Shown piece after piece: positions 17,836-26,422 of a stretch of 64,000 bases of DNA (position 1 is the stretch's first letter; each line of letters opens with the position of its first letter). The stretch spans positions 1-64,000 of the forward strand of contig JAEWTV010000031.1 of assembly GCA_023397675.1 (NCBI GenBank), in the 5' to 3' direction. The DNA comes from Bacillota bacterium. Lineage in GTDB: Bacteria; Bacillota; Clostridia; Acetivibrionales; JANLFN01. Position numbers and translations under genes: made by a program. The notes beneath the pieces are model-generated. The model saw nothing but the letters and a program-made list of their open reading frames with translations, did no database searches and was not told the DNA's origin.

Positions 17836-20205
17836 ATGAAATTATCCGGTGAAAAGGGCCAGGTTACAGTTTTCTTAAGTATAATTCTTATTGTCGTACT
17901 TGTATTATCCGGCGTTCTTATTGATGGTGCAAGAATAGCTTCAGGTGAAAATAATGCAAAACGATCGGCTGCTTCTGCAATAAGATCAGCCTTAGCCAAC
18001 TATGACAGCAAACTCAAAAACGACTATGGAATTTATTCTTTAAGCGTAAATGACCCAAATGAGCTGAAAAAGATGGTATTGGATTATGTTAATAAAAATC
18101 TTTACACGAAATCAGGTACAGGCAGCGGACAAGGTAGCCTTGACCTATACGGCTTCAGGGTCGAGAATGTCACTGTTTACCCAATGTTCAATTTATCTGA
18201 AAATACTATAACCAAAAACATGATACTTGAATTCATGAAATACAGGGCTCCCAAACAAATTGCCGAAGGTTTAATTGACAGGCTGTCTGAGGCAAAAGAT
18301 GCAAGCAAGATGTCAGAGGCATTTAAACAAAAAACCAAAATAGACAAGCTTGCCAGCAAAATTGCAAAAATTCAGCAAAAGTTAAAGAAGCTGGTTAGCG
18401 GAACCATCGGAGACAGCAAGGATGTAAAGAAATTTATCAATGGCTTCAATCTTGGGGGAATCTGGGATAGCCTTGCTGCTAAGTATGCAGCTTATGTTGA
18501 TCAATATAAATCTCTATTGGTTCAAAAAGCAAATTTGGATAATGTTATTGCCTCATTTAACGGTCAGGGTTCGGAAGAGTCGGAAAAGGAACTTGAAAAC
18601 CTTAAAAAACAGGCAAATGATTTAGCAAACAGTATTGCCAAAATTACTTCCGATATGGATATTACAATTTTTGAACTGAGGGAAGAACAGACAAATGCAT
18701 ACATATATCCAAACAATGAAGCAATCAAATGTATACAGGATATATTCCGGCTAAGCACCGAAGTAAAAGCAGCTGTTCAAAAGCTTAAGGATTATCTTGG
18801 GCAAGCCTTTGCCGGTAAAAACAATTCATGCTCGGGGGGATTTAAGGAATTAATAACTCAAGATATAGGCAAGATAGAGGATGCCATACTTTCAGGTCTG
18901 GAATCGGAACTGCTGATAGGTAAAATGAAGGGCAACAGTACTCTTCTTGATAAAGCAGCTAATAAAATTGTTGAGATGGCATCAGCAGGTAAAAATGGAA
19001 GCCTTAGCGGCAGTGAAATTTTAGATAGCTTAAAGGGTTTAATTTATGGTTATGGTTCTGTTTCGTATGACTATAAGAAAGTGGATAAAGGGGTATCTGG
19101 AGAAGACCCAAGGGAAACTCAAAAGAAAGAAGCAAAAGAAAAGCTTAAAAAGACTGAAAATGCAGATACCGATATGAAGTCCAAAGGTATAGATATTAAC
19201 CAACTCCCTTCACATAAGAAGGTGCAAAGCATAGACTTTTCAAAAGAAGACAGTAAAGTAAAAGACGTCTCTTCCGGTAACCCTGAAAATGCAGCCACAA
19301 AAGAAGCTTCATACTCGGGAAATATTGAAAATATCGGGGATGATGTGGATTTTGAGGATGGAGACTCAGATGATGGGTTCAGCTATGATGCTTTCGATTT
19401 CATCGGTACTTTAGGCGACATACTTGGTGATGGCTTTTCGAAACTCAGAGACAATTTATATATTAATGAATATATTATGGGAACCTTTAAAAATGTCGTA
19501 CCAGCTTTAAAGAAAAATGGAACGGAAGAAAAGGATATGAACCTGAGAGGGGTTGATAAGTCAACACTTAAAACGTTTTATAACTATGAAGCTGAGTATA
19601 TTCTTCAGGGATATGAATCCCAGGAAAAAAACAGGCTTGTTACAAAGGGTGAAATCCTCCTTCTTCGCTTTGCCATGGATACTCTGCATGTTTATATGGA
19701 CCCTGAAAAAAGAAAACTTGCTGAAGGTATAGCAGAAGCAGTCTCTGGATGGTGGACAGGTGGTCTTGGTATACCTATAATTTCAAATTTGATAATGTGT
19801 GCATGGGGTATGGGGGAGGCGCTTGTAGATGTTGACCATTTACTTAAGGGAGAGGCAGTTCCCTTTTATAAACAAAAAGGGGATTGGGAATTGTCAATTG
19901 GCTTGGGAAAAAGTACAGGCAAAAAAACTGATAAAAAGCTACAGTTTACTTACTATGACTACCTAAGGCTTTTCCTTTTGTTTAAAAGTACCGACGATAA
20001 AATCAACAGGATTGAAGATTTGATAGAGCTTAACTGCAGCAGTGGCAAGAGTGGATTTAAAATGGCAAGCCATAATACAATGCTGAGAGTAGAAGCAACT
20101 GTATCAATGAAATATCTGTTTATTACCCGCCTGTTTACTCCTGGAGGGAGCAATACAAGTGATGGCAGACATAAATTCAATTTTGTTCTCTATGAAGGTT
20201 ACTAA
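17836..20205 (+). CDS. TadG-like/DUF5702-type pilus-associated membrane protein
   Basis: 789 residues. The N-terminus has a single hydrophobic segment (GQVTVFLSIILIVVLVLSGV) followed by LIDGARIASGENNAKRSAASA, the arrangement of TadG-like proteins and of the DUF5702 family in clostridia. The long remainder is hydrophilic and helical, with Lys/Glu-rich stretches (about residues 420-450) and an acidic patch (VDFEDGDSDDGFSYD, about 508-522); it presumably lies outside the membrane. AAGGAGGTTGT gives a strong ribosome site. Its neighbours are TadE-like proteins, so a role in a Tad-type envelope assembly is inferred; no VWA domain is obvious. Confidence 0.72.
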   Translation: MKLSGEKGQVTVFLSIILIVVLVLSGVLIDGARIASGENNAKRSAASAIRSALANYDSKLKNDYGIYSLSVNDPNELKKMVLDYVNKNLYTKSGTGSGQGSLDLYGFRVENVTVYPMFNLSENTITKNMILEFMKYRAPKQIAEGLIDRLSEAKDASKMSEAFKQKTKIDKLASKIAKIQQKLKKLVSGTIGDSKDVKKFINGFNLGGIWDSLAAKYAAYVDQYKSLLVQKANLDNVIASFNGQGSEESEKELENLKKQANDLANSIAKITSDMDITIFELREEQTNAYIYPNNEAIKCIQDIFRLSTEVKAAVQKLKDYLGQAFAGKNNSCSGGFKELITQDIGKIEDAILSGLESELLIGKMKGNSTLLDKAANKIVEMASAGKNGSLSGSEILDSLKGLIYGYGSVSYDYKKVDKGVSGEDPRETQKKEAKEKLKKTENADTDMKSKGIDINQLPSHKKVQSIDFSKEDSKVKDVSSGNPENAATKEASYSGNIENIGDDVDFEDGDSDDGFSYDAFDFIGTLGDILGDGFSKLRDNLYINEYIMGTFKNVVPALKKNGTEEKDMNLRGVDKSTLKTFYNYEAEYILQGYESQEKNRLVTKGEILLLRFAMDTLHVYMDPEKRKLAEGIAEAVSGWWTGGLGIPIISNLIMCAWGMGEALVDVDHLLKGEAVPFYKQKGDWELSIGLGKSTGKKTDKKLQFTYYDYLRLFLLFKSTDDKINRIEDLIELNCSSGKSGFKMASHNTMLRVEATVSMKYLFITRLFTPGGSNTSDGRHKFNFVLYEGY

Positions 20206-20221
20206 GTAGAAGGAGTAAATT

Positions 20222-21415
20222 ATGAAATTAAAGTGTGCAAGGGGATCGGTTACAGTAGAAGCTTCATTGGCTCTTCCTATTTTTATAGGAGCCATACTCT
20301 CAATCGCTTTTCTAATAAAAGTTGTCTATGTTCAGGAAACTGTACAGCATGCTATTAACGGAGCTGCAGATGAAATGGCTTCTGCTGGATATATTTATTA
20401 TATTTCAGGCATTAAAGGACTGAATGATACAATGAATTCAGGGTTTGAAAACGGTGAGAATGAGGTGAAGAGCCAGATTTCTTCGGTGAGTAATCTTATT
20501 GACGATATTGGAAAGTTGACTGGAGATTCAAAAAATAATGGGAACGAAGCAAGCAATTTTGAAATGCTAAAATCTGTGAAAAGTGATTTTACAGAAGTAA
20601 TTAACAGTAAAAACGGAATTCTTGAAAATCCTTTAAAATTTCTTAAAAATGTTGCATGTATGATATCGGTAGGTGCTTTTGATGACTTCAAAACAGAACT
20701 GTGTATTCCGGTAACCAGATTGTATCTTAAAAAGTATTTCACGCAGGGCGGAAGTACTGATTTTGATAAAAGACTTCGCTTTATGAATATTGCCGGAGGA
20801 GTAAAAGGATTTAATCTTGACGGTTCACATTTTTTCGAAGACAGTAATGACAATATAGACATTATGGTAAGGTATAAGCTTGAACTGCCAATACCCTTCA
20901 GAATAATACCTGCTATTGAAATGGAACAAAGAGCTGTTCAAAGGGCTTGGACTTCAGGAGATGCAGGTTCCGCCCCTGCTAATAAAAATCAAATGGGGGA
21001 TATATGGTCATTCGGCAATCTTGAGAGGGGACAGATTATCAGGCAGACATTTGGCGCCAATTTGCCTTTTGAATTTCCAGTAATAGCAAGCTTTAATTCG
21101 GGAACCGCAACAATGATAAAGAGTATGGATACTACTGCTGCATATTATCAAAACCCTGAAAATCTAAAGGAAAAAATATCGGGTTATATAAAAGAATTAA
21201 AGGATTTTAAAGGCGGTAAGCATGGAAGTACTGAAATTACAGAAAACTCAATAAGTCAGAGGGTTCTGAAGCTAGTTATTCCCGAAAACAGCATTACTCC
21301 AGACAACCAGGCTGCATTGGATGAATGTACGAGACTATCGGCAGCTAATGGAATACAGCTTGAAGTTATACGATATCAGGAAAAGAAGGTTAATAGTGCT
21401 GATGATAACAAATGA
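20222..21415 (+). CDS. TadE-like pseudopilin/secreted protein
   Basis: 397 residues starting KCARGSVTVEASLALPIFIG, a classic pseudopilin-like head with the conserved Glu, followed by a transmembrane helix ending near residue 37. The rest is extracytoplasmic with no recognised domain. AGAAGGAG precedes the ATG. It follows the TadG-like gene by 16 bp and overlaps the start of the next gene by 20 bp, so they are translated together. Longer than most TadE proteins, so a distinct accessory function is possible. Confidence 0.75.
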   Translation: MKLKCARGSVTVEASLALPIFIGAILSIAFLIKVVYVQETVQHAINGAADEMASAGYIYYISGIKGLNDTMNSGFENGENEVKSQISSVSNLIDDIGKLTGDSKNNGNEASNFEMLKSVKSDFTEVINSKNGILENPLKFLKNVACMISVGAFDDFKTELCIPVTRLYLKKYFTQGGSTDFDKRLRFMNIAGGVKGFNLDGSHFFEDSNDNIDIMVRYKLELPIPFRIIPAIEMEQRAVQRAWTSGDAGSAPANKNQMGDIWSFGNLERGQIIRQTFGANLPFEFPVIASFNSGTATMIKSMDTTAAYYQNPENLKEKISGYIKELKDFKGGKHGSTEITENSISQRVLKLVIPENSITPDNQAALDECTRLSAANGIQLEVIRYQEKKVNSADDNK

Positions 21416-21944
21416 ATTAAAGATGGGGTTTAGAGCCGGCATTATTGCACTTTTCCCGGTGATAATTTTCCTGTGGTTCAATTTTGGTATATCGCTTAAA
21501 CTCTTTCTATACAGTATTCTTTTTGCGGTGCTTGTCTTTTCGGGTATTGGAGAGTTGTATGAAAGGAAAACTGAAAACATATTTATCCTTGCTCTTATGG
21601 CTGTCGGGGGTGTTTTGACAGTATTTGAATATGGAGATGATTCCTTTCATATTACGGATTCACTATCCGCTATGGTTTTATCTGGTCTTTCCTTTCTATG
21701 TATGTACTTCGTTACTCGTGGAGGTTTGAGTCTGGATAATGTAATTTTAATCAGTTTTTCGGGAACTATAATGGGACTTCAGCAAATAATGGGTGCAATG
21801 CTTGTTATGTCTATTCTTGCAGCCTTTTCGTCAATAATTTACATGCTACTCAAACTTAAGAAGGTTAAAAGATCTTTACCTTCATTAATTTATATCTATT
21901 TGGGCTGCGTTGCTTCATTATATTCATATAGCTATTCTTTGTAA
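21396..21944 (+). CDS. Degenerate A24 prepilin-peptidase-like membrane protein
   Basis: About 182 residues with five or six hydrophobic segments. The layout matches TadV/CpaA leader peptidases: ELYERKTEN stands where the first catalytic Asp region (D-x-R-x-x-x-I-x-N) would be, RGGLSLDNVILI where the second GxGD motif would be, and KKVKRSLPSLIYIYLGC matches the usual end. Both catalytic positions look altered (Glu in place of the first Asp, Asp-Asn shifted in the second), so activity is doubtful. I chose GTG 21396 because AGAAGG sits six bases upstream. Last gene of the Tad-like operon. Confidence 0.6.
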   Translation: MLMITNELKMGFRAGIIALFPVIIFLWFNFGISLKLFLYSILFAVLVFSGIGELYERKTENIFILALMAVGGVLTVFEYGDDSFHITDSLSAMVLSGLSFLCMYFVTRGGLSLDNVILISFSGTIMGLQQIMGAMLVMSILAAFSSIIYMLLKLKKVKRSLPSLIYIYLGCVASLYSYSYSL

Positions 21945-22039
21945 CAATCCTTAACTATACTGAATAACTTGTTATTATCAAAAGTAGAAGTTTCTTGAAT
22001 AAGAAACTAATAGAGCATACATAAGAGGTACAGGTGAGA

Positions 22040-22065
22040 GGTAAGCCCTTTGGGCTTACCTTTTT
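22040..22065 (+). terminator. Intrinsic terminator of the Tad-like operon
   Basis: GGTAAGCCC and GGGCTTACC form a 9-bp stem with loop TTT and a T-run, 95 bp after the last gene. The rest of the 286-bp spacer to sspH is AT-rich with nothing else recognised. Confidence 0.9.
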
Positions 22066-22230
22066 ATGTTTTTAATAAAAACTGACTTTTATATTTCTAT
22101 ATAAAAACCGGCGAATTACTGGATATAATTAAATTTATTTAATTAACATAGTGGCTTAGTTTTATATATAATCTGCCTTAAACCAGGAGATAATATCAAA
22201 AAACAAGATTTTTAACAGGGAGATGATTTT

Positions 22231-22410
22231 TTGAACGCTGACAGAGCAAGAGAAATTATTAATTCAAAAGGTGTAATAGAAGTGGTGCATAACGGTACCC
22301 CGGTGTGGATTGAGGGACTGAGAGGAAGTAATGCCGATGTAATGTACATTGAGACAAAAAAGAGGACGGAAGTGCCGCTCGAAAAACTGATGGAAACTCA
22401 TCCAATGTAA
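22231..22410 (+). CDS. sspH: H-type small acid-soluble spore protein
   Basis: A 59-residue protein beginning MNADRAREIINSKGVIEVVH, with PVWIEGL in the middle and VPLEKLMETHPM at the end. This matches the SspH family of minor spore-core proteins (N-terminal xxxRAxEIxxS and a later V-P-V/L-xxL) that are packaged in the forespore with DNA. The start is TTG at 22231 behind AGGGAG. It is monocistronic: terminators lie on both sides. Good evidence that the organism sporulates. Expression by a forespore sigma factor is expected, but I could not assign the promoter. Confidence 0.85.
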   Translation: MNADRAREIINSKGVIEVVHNGTPVWIEGLRGSNADVMYIETKKRTEVPLEKLMETHPM

Positions 22411-22416
22411 TATTCC

Positions 22417-22442
22417 AGAGAGACTTTTAAGTCTCTCTTTTT
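22417..22442 (+). terminator. Intrinsic terminator after sspH
   Basis: The hairpin AGAGAGACTT-TT-AAGTCTCTCT is followed by TTTT, 7 bp after the stop codon. Confidence 0.88.
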
Positions 22443-22553
22443 CATTCTCAAACAAGTAGTTGTGATACATATTTTGTATAAGCAGTTGATTGGAAGGTGT
22501 GTTATAATATTGCCATAGTTAAACTATACAAGTTGATTATCAGAGGTGTATAT

Positions 22554-22907
22554 ATGAAAATCGGGGAAATTGTGAAAATACTTGAAGCAGATGTCTTAGC
22601 TGGTATGGGGAATTCGGATATGGAAATTTATTCGGCTTGCGGTTCCGATCTTATGAGTGATGTAATGGCTTATGTAAAAGAAAATGTGCTTTTGCTGACT
22701 GGGTTAATAAATCCACAAGTTATCAGGACAGCTGAAATGATGGATATAAAAGCAGTTGCCTTTGTGAGGGGCAAAAACCCCGATCAATGCATATTGGACC
22801 TGGCAAAAGAAAAAGGCATAACAGTACTGCGGACTTCACTCCCGATGTTTATAGCATGCGGCAAATTGTACAGTGCGGGGGTTACCGGAAGAGGTGCTAA
22901 GTGTTGA
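22554..22907 (+). CDS. DRTGG domain protein (hydrogenase-linked, copy 1)
   Basis: 117 residues folding as a stand-alone DRTGG-type domain: MKIGEIVKILEADVL, a core strand LLLTGL, and VAFVRGKNPDQ with later ITVLRT. DRTGG domains are found in phosphotransacetylase and in HPr-kinase relatives and are thought to bind small ligands. Start ATG 22554 follows AGAGGTG. The stop overlaps the start of the ATPase gene, so both are co-translated. With the second DRTGG gene at 24697 it brackets a hydrogenase-like iron-sulfur protein; a role in sensing metabolic or redox state is inference. Confidence 0.82.
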   Translation: MKIGEIVKILEADVLAGMGNSDMEIYSACGSDLMSDVMAYVKENVLLLTGLINPQVIRTAEMMDIKAVAFVRGKNPDQCILDLAKEKGITVLRTSLPMFIACGKLYSAGVTGRGAKC

Positions 22908-23332
22908 GTAGCAATTCCATAAGATTGCATTATATTATCAGTGCAAACGATTTTAACGCAGCAGGAGAAGCATCCAGCAGTGTGAAGAAAAAACTGACAC
23001 AGCTTGGTATAGACCCTGCTATTATTAAAAAAGCAGCTATCTCCATGTATGAAGCGGAAATGAATGCTTTTATACATGCTAATGGCGGGGAAGTAGATGT
23101 GGAAATAAGCAGTGAAAAAATAAATATAAGAATATCCGATAAAGGCCCCGGTATCCCGGACGTTGAGCTTGCTATGAAGGAAGGCTATTCAACAGCGCCT
23201 GACAAGGTAAGGGAAATGGGTTTTGGTGCGGGAATGGGCCTGCCGAATATGAGAAGGCATTCGGATAAAATGGATATTGATACTGAAGTTGGAAAAGGTA
23301 CTACTGTTAAAATGGAAATATATATCCATTAG
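22904..23332 (+). CDS. Anti-sigma-factor-type ATP-binding protein (HATPase_c)
   Basis: 142 residues with the Bergerat ATP-binding fold of RsbW/SpoIIAB serine kinases: N-box EAEMNAFIHAN, G1 box DKGPGIPD and G2 box GFGAGMGLPNMRRHSD. There is no receiver-interaction or histidine phospho-acceptor domain, so it probably acts on a partner protein. TTG 22904 (GAGGTG seven bases upstream) overlaps the DRTGG stop; a GTG at 22901 is possible. It precedes the [FeFe]-hydrogenase-like gene by 34 bp, suggesting it transduces that protein's state. Confidence 0.85.
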   Translation: MSSNSIRLHYIISANDFNAAGEASSSVKKKLTQLGIDPAIIKKAAISMYEAEMNAFIHANGGEVDVEISSEKINIRISDKGPGIPDVELAMKEGYSTAPDKVREMGFGAGMGLPNMRRHSDKMDIDTEVGKGTTVKMEIYIH

Positions 23333-23366
23333 TTAATATCAGGGTTGAAGTGAAAGGGGTGATTTT

Positions 23367-24686
23367 ATGGGAACATATTTTCATTCGGTTACGTTAAATG
23401 AAGAAAAATGCATGGGCTGTACCAATTGTATCAAAAGATGTCCTACCGAAGCCATAAGGGTTAGAAAGAGTAAAGCAAGGATAATTGATGAAAGGTGCAT
23501 AGACTGCGGCGAATGTATAAGAATTTGCCCGCACCATGCTAAAAATGCCATTTCAGATCCTTTCGATTCAATATATTCATTTAAATATAGAGTAGCGATA
23601 CCTGCACCGTCATTATATGGACAATTTAAAACAATCTACTCAAGGGATAAGATACTTAATGCATTGAAACAGCTTGGGTTTCATGATGTATTTGAGGTTG
23701 CACGTGCTGCCGAGGTTGTTAGTGATGTTACAAGAAAATATCTTAAAAAACACAATATAAAAAGACCGCTTATTTCTTCCGCATGTCCAGCTGTAGTAAG
23801 GCTGATTCAGGTAAGATTCCCTAACCTGATAGACAACATCCTAAAGCTTGAATCTCCGATGGAGGTGGCAGGCAGGATAGTAAAGAAGATGGTTGCTGAG
23901 CAGAAAAAGCTCCCGATGGAAGATGTCGGAGTATTCTTTATTACTCCTTGTGCGGCAAAGGTAACCAGTGTAAAAGCGCCTTATGAAATAGATAAGTCTT
24001 TTGTAGACGGAGTTATATCAATAAAGGATATATATTTGAGAATTTTATATACACTTGAACACGCAGGTGAAAATGAAAAGCTTGAAATGGCCGGTTATGA
24101 AGGTATAAGGTGGGCCAATTCCGGTGGAGAGAGTCTTGCGCTTAAAACAGATAAGTTCCTTGCGGTTGACGGTATACACAATGTAATAACAATTCTTGAA
24201 CAAATTGAAAATGAAAAGCTTGAGGATGTGGATTTTGTTGAAGCACTTGCATGTAACGGGGGATGCCTTGGAGGACCTCTGACAGTAGAGAATGCTTATG
24301 TCGCAAAAACCAGGCTTAAAAAGCATATAGATGATGCAAAGAATTATGGAATTAAAAACGGTAAGTATGAAAACCTTAATCATGACCTGGTGTGGACCGG
24401 AAACATAGAATACAAGCCTGTAATGAAGCTTGATAATGATATAGCGAAAGCCATGAAAAAACTTGAGGAGCTTGAAACCATACACGGAAGATTGCCAGGG
24501 TTGGACTGTGGTGCTTGCGGTGCACCAAGCTGTAGGGCATTGGCAGAAGATATAGTGCGCGGCAGTGCCAATGAAACAGATTGCATTTTTAAATTGAGAG
24601 AAAAAGTAAGGGATTTGGCAGCGCAGATGATAGAGCTCGAAGCAAAGATGCCTCCAGTTTTGGATAAAAGTCAGGACGGAAGATAG
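23367..24686 (+). CDS. [FeFe]-hydrogenase-like iron-sulfur protein, sensory type
   Basis: 439 residues. Two [4Fe-4S] ferredoxin motifs lie at the N-terminus (CMGCTNCIKRCP, CIDCGECIRICP). The hydrogenase H-domain has relaxed motifs: L1 reads SSACPAV, with Ala where enzymes such as the HydA here have Cys, L2 reads TPCAAK and L3 reads ACNGGC. A C-terminal four-cysteine domain reads LDCGACGAPSCRALAEDI. The cysteines expected to hold the H-cluster cubane are kept. Ala at the L1 relay position has been reported for sensory hydrogenases, so a sensor role is more likely than bulk H2 turnover. Neighbours are an anti-sigma-type ATPase and DRTGG proteins. Confidence 0.82.
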   Translation: MGTYFHSVTLNEEKCMGCTNCIKRCPTEAIRVRKSKARIIDERCIDCGECIRICPHHAKNAISDPFDSIYSFKYRVAIPAPSLYGQFKTIYSRDKILNALKQLGFHDVFEVARAAEVVSDVTRKYLKKHNIKRPLISSACPAVVRLIQVRFPNLIDNILKLESPMEVAGRIVKKMVAEQKKLPMEDVGVFFITPCAAKVTSVKAPYEIDKSFVDGVISIKDIYLRILYTLEHAGENEKLEMAGYEGIRWANSGGESLALKTDKFLAVDGIHNVITILEQIENEKLEDVDFVEALACNGGCLGGPLTVENAYVAKTRLKKHIDDAKNYGIKNGKYENLNHDLVWTGNIEYKPVMKLDNDIAKAMKKLEELETIHGRLPGLDCGACGAPSCRALAEDIVRGSANETDCIFKLREKVRDLAAQMIELEAKMPPVLDKSQDGR

Positions 24687-24696
24687 GGGATTGCTT

Positions 24697-25029
24697 ATGA
24701 ATGTAGGCGAATTCGCAGCGCAATTAGGGCTGAATATAAAAACCGGAAAGAGCAGTTTAAATAAAGAAGTAAAAGGTGTTTATACATGTGATCTGCTTAG
24801 CTGGGTTATGTCCCATGCTAAAACCGGTGACGCATGGATAACGGTTCTTACAAACCTTAATATAATAGCAGTTGCGACTTTGACCGATGTCGCATGCATT
24901 ATAATACCTGAAGGTATCGCAGTTGAGGAAGCAACGCTTAAAAGGGCAGAAACAGAAGGAGTAGTTGTTCTCGAAACAGACATGGATTCCTACAGTGTAT
25001 GCAAAAAAGCTGTTGAAGCGGGAATATAG
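24697..25029 (+). CDS. DRTGG domain protein (hydrogenase-linked, copy 2)
   Basis: 110 residues, a shorter relative of the protein at 22554: MNVGEFAAQLGLNIKTG, AWITVLTNLNIIAVATLTDVACIIIPEG and VVVLETDMDSYSVCKKAVEAG. It has the small single-domain size expected for stand-alone DRTGG proteins. ATG 24697 has AGGGGA upstream. The gene lies between the hydrogenase-like gene (10 bp) and the PHP gene (16 bp), in the same transcript. Ligand and partner unknown. Confidence 0.75.
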   Translation: MNVGEFAAQLGLNIKTGKSSLNKEVKGVYTCDLLSWVMSHAKTGDAWITVLTNLNIIAVATLTDVACIIIPEGIAVEEATLKRAETEGVVVLETDMDSYSVCKKAVEAGI

Positions 25030-25045
25030 CTTTAATGGAGGTAGC

Positions 25046-25759
25046 ATGAAATATGCAGTCGATCTTCATATCCACTCTGCACTATCTCCTTGTGCAGACA
25101 ATGATATGACTCCCAATAACATAATAGGCATGGCTCTGATAAAGGGCCTTGATATTATTGCTATTACCGATCATAATTCCGCAGAAAACCTTGAGGCTTT
25201 TGAATACTGTTCCAAGGGCACAGATCTGGTTTTTGTACCTGGGATGGAATTGGAGACAAGAGAGGAAATCCATTTGATATGTCTTTTCCCAACTGTACAG
25301 GCTGCATTAAATATGCAGAATGTGGCTTACACGCATATGCCGTTGTTTAAAAACAGGGAGGAAATTTTTGGAGAACAGCTTATTTTAACTTGGGAGGATA
25401 GCATACAATCACATTTAGACAGACTGCTCCTTACTGCTGCAGACATTAGCCTGGAAGATGCAGTCAAGTATGCTTACGAAAATGGTGGAATAGCTATACC
25501 CGCTCACATAGACAGATCGTCATTCAGTGTTATTTCAAGCCTTGGCCGAGTGCCGGAGGAAACAGGTTTCAAATTTCTTGAAATATCTCGAAATTGCAAT
25601 TTAAATAATATAATTAATGAAAATGATTATCTTAAAAACTACAACTTTATCAGGTCATCAGATGCCCATACGCTTGGAGATATTTTTGAAAGGGAAAGCT
25701 TTCTCGATTTGGAAGAAAAAAGTGTAAGGTGCTTAATTAATGCCCTTCGAGGAAAATAG
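25046..25759 (+). CDS. PHP domain metal-dependent phosphoesterase
   Basis: About 237 residues with the PHP signatures: VDLHIHSALSPC (metal-binding HxH), DIIAITDHNS, PGMELETREEIHL, IPAHIDRSS and SSDAHTLGD. These residues hold two or three metal ions in a TIM-like barrel that hydrolyses phosphoesters. ATG 25046 follows TGGAGG. It closes the first part of the hydrogenase locus, which suggests turnover of a phosphorylated signal or protein in that pathway (inference). Confidence 0.87.
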   Translation: MKYAVDLHIHSALSPCADNDMTPNNIIGMALIKGLDIIAITDHNSAENLEAFEYCSKGTDLVFVPGMELETREEIHLICLFPTVQAALNMQNVAYTHMPLFKNREEIFGEQLILTWEDSIQSHLDRLLLTAADISLEDAVKYAYENGGIAIPAHIDRSSFSVISSLGRVPEETGFKFLEISRNCNLNNIINENDYLKNYNFIRSSDAHTLGDIFERESFLDLEEKSVRCLINALRGK

Positions 25760-25818
25760 TTTTATCCCAGATTATTTCTTTTAAAACAGGAATTAACCAA
25801 GCTTTTTTCGTAATTGCC

Positions 25819-25876
25819 TTGAATGTTTTATGAAAATTTGTTATAATGTTAACGAATTTTGTTAAATACTTAACAC
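25819..25876 (+). promoter_or_regulatory. Promoter of the hydrogenase operon with Rex operator
   Basis: TTGAAT (25819-25824), a 17-bp spacer and TATAAT (25842-25847). Just downstream, TTGTTAA-ATAC-TTAACAC (25859-25876) matches the Rex consensus TTGTTAA-N4-TTAACAA except for the last base pairs. Rex represses NADH-disposal genes when NAD+ is plentiful, which fits the genes that follow. Confidence 0.7.
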
Positions 25877-25924
25877 AATTAATTGCTGTTCTAATATGAT
25901 TATGGAGATAGGAGGTCGTATTCA

Positions 25925-26422
25925 ATGAGTAATGGTAATTGCTGCGGTTGTGTTGATGAAAAGGCGCAGAAGCTGCAGGAAGTCATTGAAAAGTATAAGG
26001 ATACAAAGGGTGCTTTAATACCGGTACTTCATGAGGCTCAGGAGATTTACGGTTATCTTCCGATTGAAGTTCAAAAGATGGTATCTGAAGGTTTAAATGT
26101 TCCTCTTACTGAAATATATGGGGTAGTTACTTTTTATACCCAGTTTTCTCTTAAACCCAAAGGGAAATATAGGATTTCAATGTGTCTTGGAACTGCCTGC
26201 TATGTAAAAGGAGCAGATAATATACTTGATAAACTTAAGGAAAAGCTTGGAATTGAAGTCGGTGACTGCACTGAGGATGGAAAATTTTCACTTGATGCAT
26301 GCAGATGTATTGGCGCTTGCGGACTTGCACCTGTAATGATGGTTAATGATGATGTCTATGGAAGACTTGTTCCTGAAGATATAGAAGGAATTATTGAGAA
26401 GTATAAGAAAATGGAGGATTAA
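25925..26422 (+). CDS. hydC: NADH-dependent [FeFe] hydrogenase subunit HydC (NuoE-like)
   Basis: 165 residues of the NuoE/24-kDa type with one [2Fe-2S] cluster. The ligands are two cysteines in MCLGTACYVKG and two in CRCIGACGLAP. An unusual Cys-rich head (NCCGCVD) precedes the NuoE fold. Together with HydB and HydA it forms the trimeric, electron-bifurcating hydrogenase that couples NADH and reduced ferredoxin to H2. AGGAGGTCG is the ribosome site. It is the first gene behind the Rex-like promoter. Confidence 0.88.
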   Translation: MSNGNCCGCVDEKAQKLQEVIEKYKDTKGALIPVLHEAQEIYGYLPIEVQKMVSEGLNVPLTEIYGVVTFYTQFSLKPKGKYRISMCLGTACYVKGADNILDKLKEKLGIEVGDCTEDGKFSLDACRCIGACGLAPVMMVNDDVYGRLVPEDIEGIIEKYKKMED

